This document shows positions 15,121 through 16,737 of a DNA stretch of 16,737 nt, piece after piece. The translations under genes were made by a program, and so were the position numbers. This stretch comes from JAIPJA01 sp964390115 (lineage in GTDB: Bacteria; Patescibacteriota; Patescibacteriia; Patescibacteriales; UBA12465). The stretch's first letter is position 1; every line of letters begins with the position of its first letter. The notes under the pieces are model-generated. The model was not told the DNA's origin. It ran no database searches and worked only from the letters and a program-made list of their open reading frames with translations. The stretch is taken from assembly GCA_964390115.1 (NCBI GenBank), contig CAYMGT010000017.1:1-16737 (forward strand), given 5' to 3'.

Positions 15121-16371
15121 TTAATTTATTTTTTTTAATATTTCCTCAAAGTCAAGAAGTAAAACTTCTGCCAAGGATCGCTTTTTAAATTCAAGCTTGT
15201 TAGCTTGCAAAGTTTTAGCACTAACAACTATCCTAAAAGGGCATCCCAGTAGGTCAGAATCAGCTAACTTCTCACCAGCAGAAACACTTCTTTCATCATA
15301 TAGAACTTCAATACCTAAATCTTTTAATTTGTTATATATTTTATCTGCCTCATCGTTTTTGTTCAATGATAATAAGTGAACCTTAAAAGGAGCTATTTGT
15401 ATAGGCCAAATCATACCTTTTTGATCAGCAAATTTTTCTACTATCACGCCCATTAAACGACTAGAACCAATGCCATAAGAAGCCATGTATACTGGCTGTT
15501 TAGTACCTTCTTTATTGGTAAAGTAATAATCAAAAGCTTCAGAAAATTTAGTATTTAAGGGAAAGATATTAGCCACTTCAGAGGCTTTAGTTACCCGTAA
15601 ATCTTTATTCTTGCACTTAGGACAGATATTTTGACGATCTAATACTTCTTTATTTACAGCTAACTTACAAGCATCGCAAACATAAATCTCATCCTCACCT
15701 GTCTGGCATTCAGTTTGAAATTCATGAGAAAAGTCAGTCGTAAAATCACCTCCTGAAGCTAGTGTTATATAGGTGCTATCACTTATACCTAGACGTTTAA
15801 AAATTTCCTGATAACTCTGTTTAACTGTTTCATAATATACTTGCATATCACTTAAACTAGTATGAAAACTATATAGGTCTTTCATTCTAAATTCTCTGCC
15901 CCGAAGTAAGCCTGACTTAGGTCTTGCCTCATTTCTAAATTTAGTTTGTATTTGATAAATTGAAAAAGGTAAATCTCTATAACTTTGAGCATGCTTTTTC
16001 ACGATAGGAGTAATAATTTCCTCATGAGTAGGGTTTAAAATATACTCTGAATTATTTATCTCTCTAGACCCCTTATTAGCCCCTAAAGTTTTCATTAAAA
16101 CATTAATTTTCTCTAACCTTCCGCTTTTTTCCCAATTATCCTGAGGAGAAAGAGCTGACATAAACATTTCTTGACCACCTATTTTATCCATCTCTTCTCT
16201 GATAATATTTTCAATCTTATTTAAAACTCTCCAGCCTAAAGGTAAAAATTCATAAACACCCGCCATAATTTTATCCACAAAACCAGACCGAAGTAAAAGC
16301 TTAGCATTTAAACTAGCTTCATCTTTAGGTAATTCTTTAGTAGTTTTGGTAAAAAGTTGTGATTGTTTCAT
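15121..16371 (-). CDS. proS: Prolyl-tRNA synthetase, short form without INS editing domain
   Basis: Charges tRNA-Pro with proline. From the ATG at 16371 it is 416 residues, against about 570 in E. coli. Class II motif 2 is FRNEARPKSGLLRGREFRMKD-like at 145-165, TPTHEE is replaced by NPTHEE (113-118), and motif 3 contains YGIGSSR (299-305). The anticodon-binding domain covers about 328-416. Between motifs 2 and 3, where the INS editing domain would sit, there is a segment of about 45 residues with four cysteines (C232, C235, C250, C253) resembling a zinc ribbon. Mischarged Ala-tRNA-Pro would need a free-standing editing factor. A TTG at 16380 adds three residues but is less likely. The gene heads the proS-mreB-mreC-mreD block. 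Confidence 0.95.
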   Translation of the reverse strand: MKQSQLFTKTTKELPKDEASLNAKLLLRSGFVDKIMAGVYEFLPLGWRVLNKIENIIREEMDKIGGQEMFMSALSPQDNWEKSGRLEKINVLMKTLGANKGSREINNSEYILNPTHEEIITPIVKKHAQSYRDLPFSIYQIQTKFRNEARPKSGLLRGREFRMKDLYSFHTSLSDMQVYYETVKQSYQEIFKRLGISDSTYITLASGGDFTTDFSHEFQTECQTGEDEIYVCDACKLAVNKEVLDRQNICPKCKNKDLRVTKASEVANIFPLNTKFSEAFDYYFTNKEGTKQPVYMASYGIGSSRLMGVIVEKFADQKGMIWPIQIAPFKVHLLSLNKNDEADKIYNKLKDLGIEVLYDERSVSAGEKLADSDLLGCPFRIVVSAKTLQANKLEFKKRSLAEVLLLDFEEILKKIN

Positions 16372-16481
16372 TTTGTTCAAAATTTGTATACAAAGTTAAA
16401 AAAACTTTTATTTTCACCTTAATCTTATCTAAAAAATATGAGCTTGTAAAGAGTTGGGCTACTAACTTATTAATCTTAAAT

Positions 16482-16541
16482 AAAAAAAGACCTAATAACC
16501 CCAAATCTTTCCTCGTAGCTCCGGGAGCTGGGGCTAGTTAG
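16482..16541 (-). terminator. Structured terminator or attenuator upstream of proS, or 3' end of a short RNA
   Basis: On the minus strand CTAACTAGCCCC (16541-16530) can pair with GGGGTTATTAG (16502-16492) in an 11-pair helix with one bulged C. Inside it AGCTC-CCG-GAGCT (16529-16517) forms a perfect 5-bp hairpin. Seven T follow at 16488-16482. This is a terminator-like end with an internal arm and is much more GC-rich than its surroundings. With a start near 16558 it would give a transcript of roughly 75 nt in front of proS. Whether it is an attenuator, a small RNA or merely a second terminator is open. Confidence 0.55.
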
Positions 16542-16682
16542 AACCTGTTTAATGGAAAAGTAACATTTTACCCCCCCCCTTCAACTCACTATTGTTTGTG
16601 ACTGATATAAAGGAATAATTTATTTAAAATATACAATACACATTTTAGAATATTTAATTTAACCCATATATAATTTAATATG

Positions 16683-16711
16683 AAAAAAAGACCCTCAATT
16701 TATTAAGGGCC
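16683..16711 (-). terminator. Rho-independent terminator of the gene to the right of the window
   Basis: On the minus strand a 9-pair stem (GGCCCTTAA with TTGAGGGTC, including two G-T pairs) and a TAAA loop at 16711-16690 are followed by seven T (16689-16683). It would end the transcript of a minus-strand gene lying beyond the right edge and isolates proS from it. Confidence 0.75.
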
Positions 16712-16737
16712 TTAAAATTTATTATCGTTTTTATAAC

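Larger units (their letters stand above)
16381..16737. other. Intergenic region upstream of proS (no protein gene seen)
   Basis: I see no convincing protein gene in these 357 bases. They hold a minus-strand terminator at the right (16683-16711), a C9 homopolymer (16571-16579), a TAAAAT box reading leftwards (16565-16570), a GC-rich structured segment ending in a T-run (16482-16541), and an AT-rich stretch just before proS. The plus-strand frame at 16359-16541 has no recognisable features. Confidence 0.6.

Noticed and set aside
15197..15379. 60-residue plus-strand frame
   Set aside because: It is antisense to the anticodon-binding domain of proS.
16359..16541. 60-residue plus-strand frame at the start of proS
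   Set aside because: It begins inside proS, has no ribosome-binding site or motif, and ends within the structured GC-rich segment that is better read as RNA on the other strand.
16482..16558. T-box riboswitch for proS
   Set aside because: I find no TGGNACCGCG-type T-box sequence and no convincing specifier loop with a proline codon, so only a generic attenuator or small RNA is proposed.

Overview
The window is strongly AT-rich, uses the standard code with no internal UGA readthrough, and is densely packed. Almost every chromosomal gene lies on the minus strand. The short editing-domain-free prolyl-tRNA synthetase, two MreB actins, the VCBS/FG-GAP-type repeats on a secreted subtilase and the general lack of Shine-Dalgarno sequences fit a Candidate Phyla Radiation (Patescibacteria) bacterium best. 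This is inference from gene content; no rRNA or other marker in the window fixes the lineage.

Layout from left to right. (1) 1-259: the start of a minus-strand lipoprotein gene cut by the window edge, with a consensus-perfect promoter and a structured-looking leader. (2) 260-1847: a complete single-gene IS66-family insertion sequence with 17-bp perfect inverted repeats and an exact 8-bp target duplication. (3) 1942-5033: a UDP-glucuronate-decarboxylase-like SDR enzyme and a secreted subtilisin with a C-terminal repeat domain. (4) 5129-7049: a terminator, a small four-helix membrane protein with its own promoter, and a lipoprotein serpin with an inhibitory-type reactive loop. (5) 7063-12650: a GT4 glycosyltransferase, a second MreB, a stand-alone receiver-domain protein, dTDP-glucose 4,6-dehydratase, a HIT hydrolase, an RmlC-like cupin and a PfkB sugar kinase. 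(6) 12699-15102: mreD, mreC and mreB. (7) 15121-16371: proS, followed at the right by 357 bases without a protein gene that hold two minus-strand terminators and a candidate short structured RNA.

Transcription runs right to left. proS-mreB-mreC-mreD form a tight block joining translation to cell-shape control. A promoter-like site just past mreD leads into a sugar-nucleotide and envelope block. RfbB, the cupin, the SDR decarboxylase-like enzyme and the GT4 enzyme would make and transfer deoxy-sugar or pentose residues for a surface polymer, while the MreB filaments guide envelope growth. The subtilase and the serpin form a secreted protease plus surface-anchored protease-inhibitor neighbourhood. 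The IS is the only mobile element clearly present. It lies opposite to the chromosomal genes, and it inserted beside a short sequence resembling the end of another IS.
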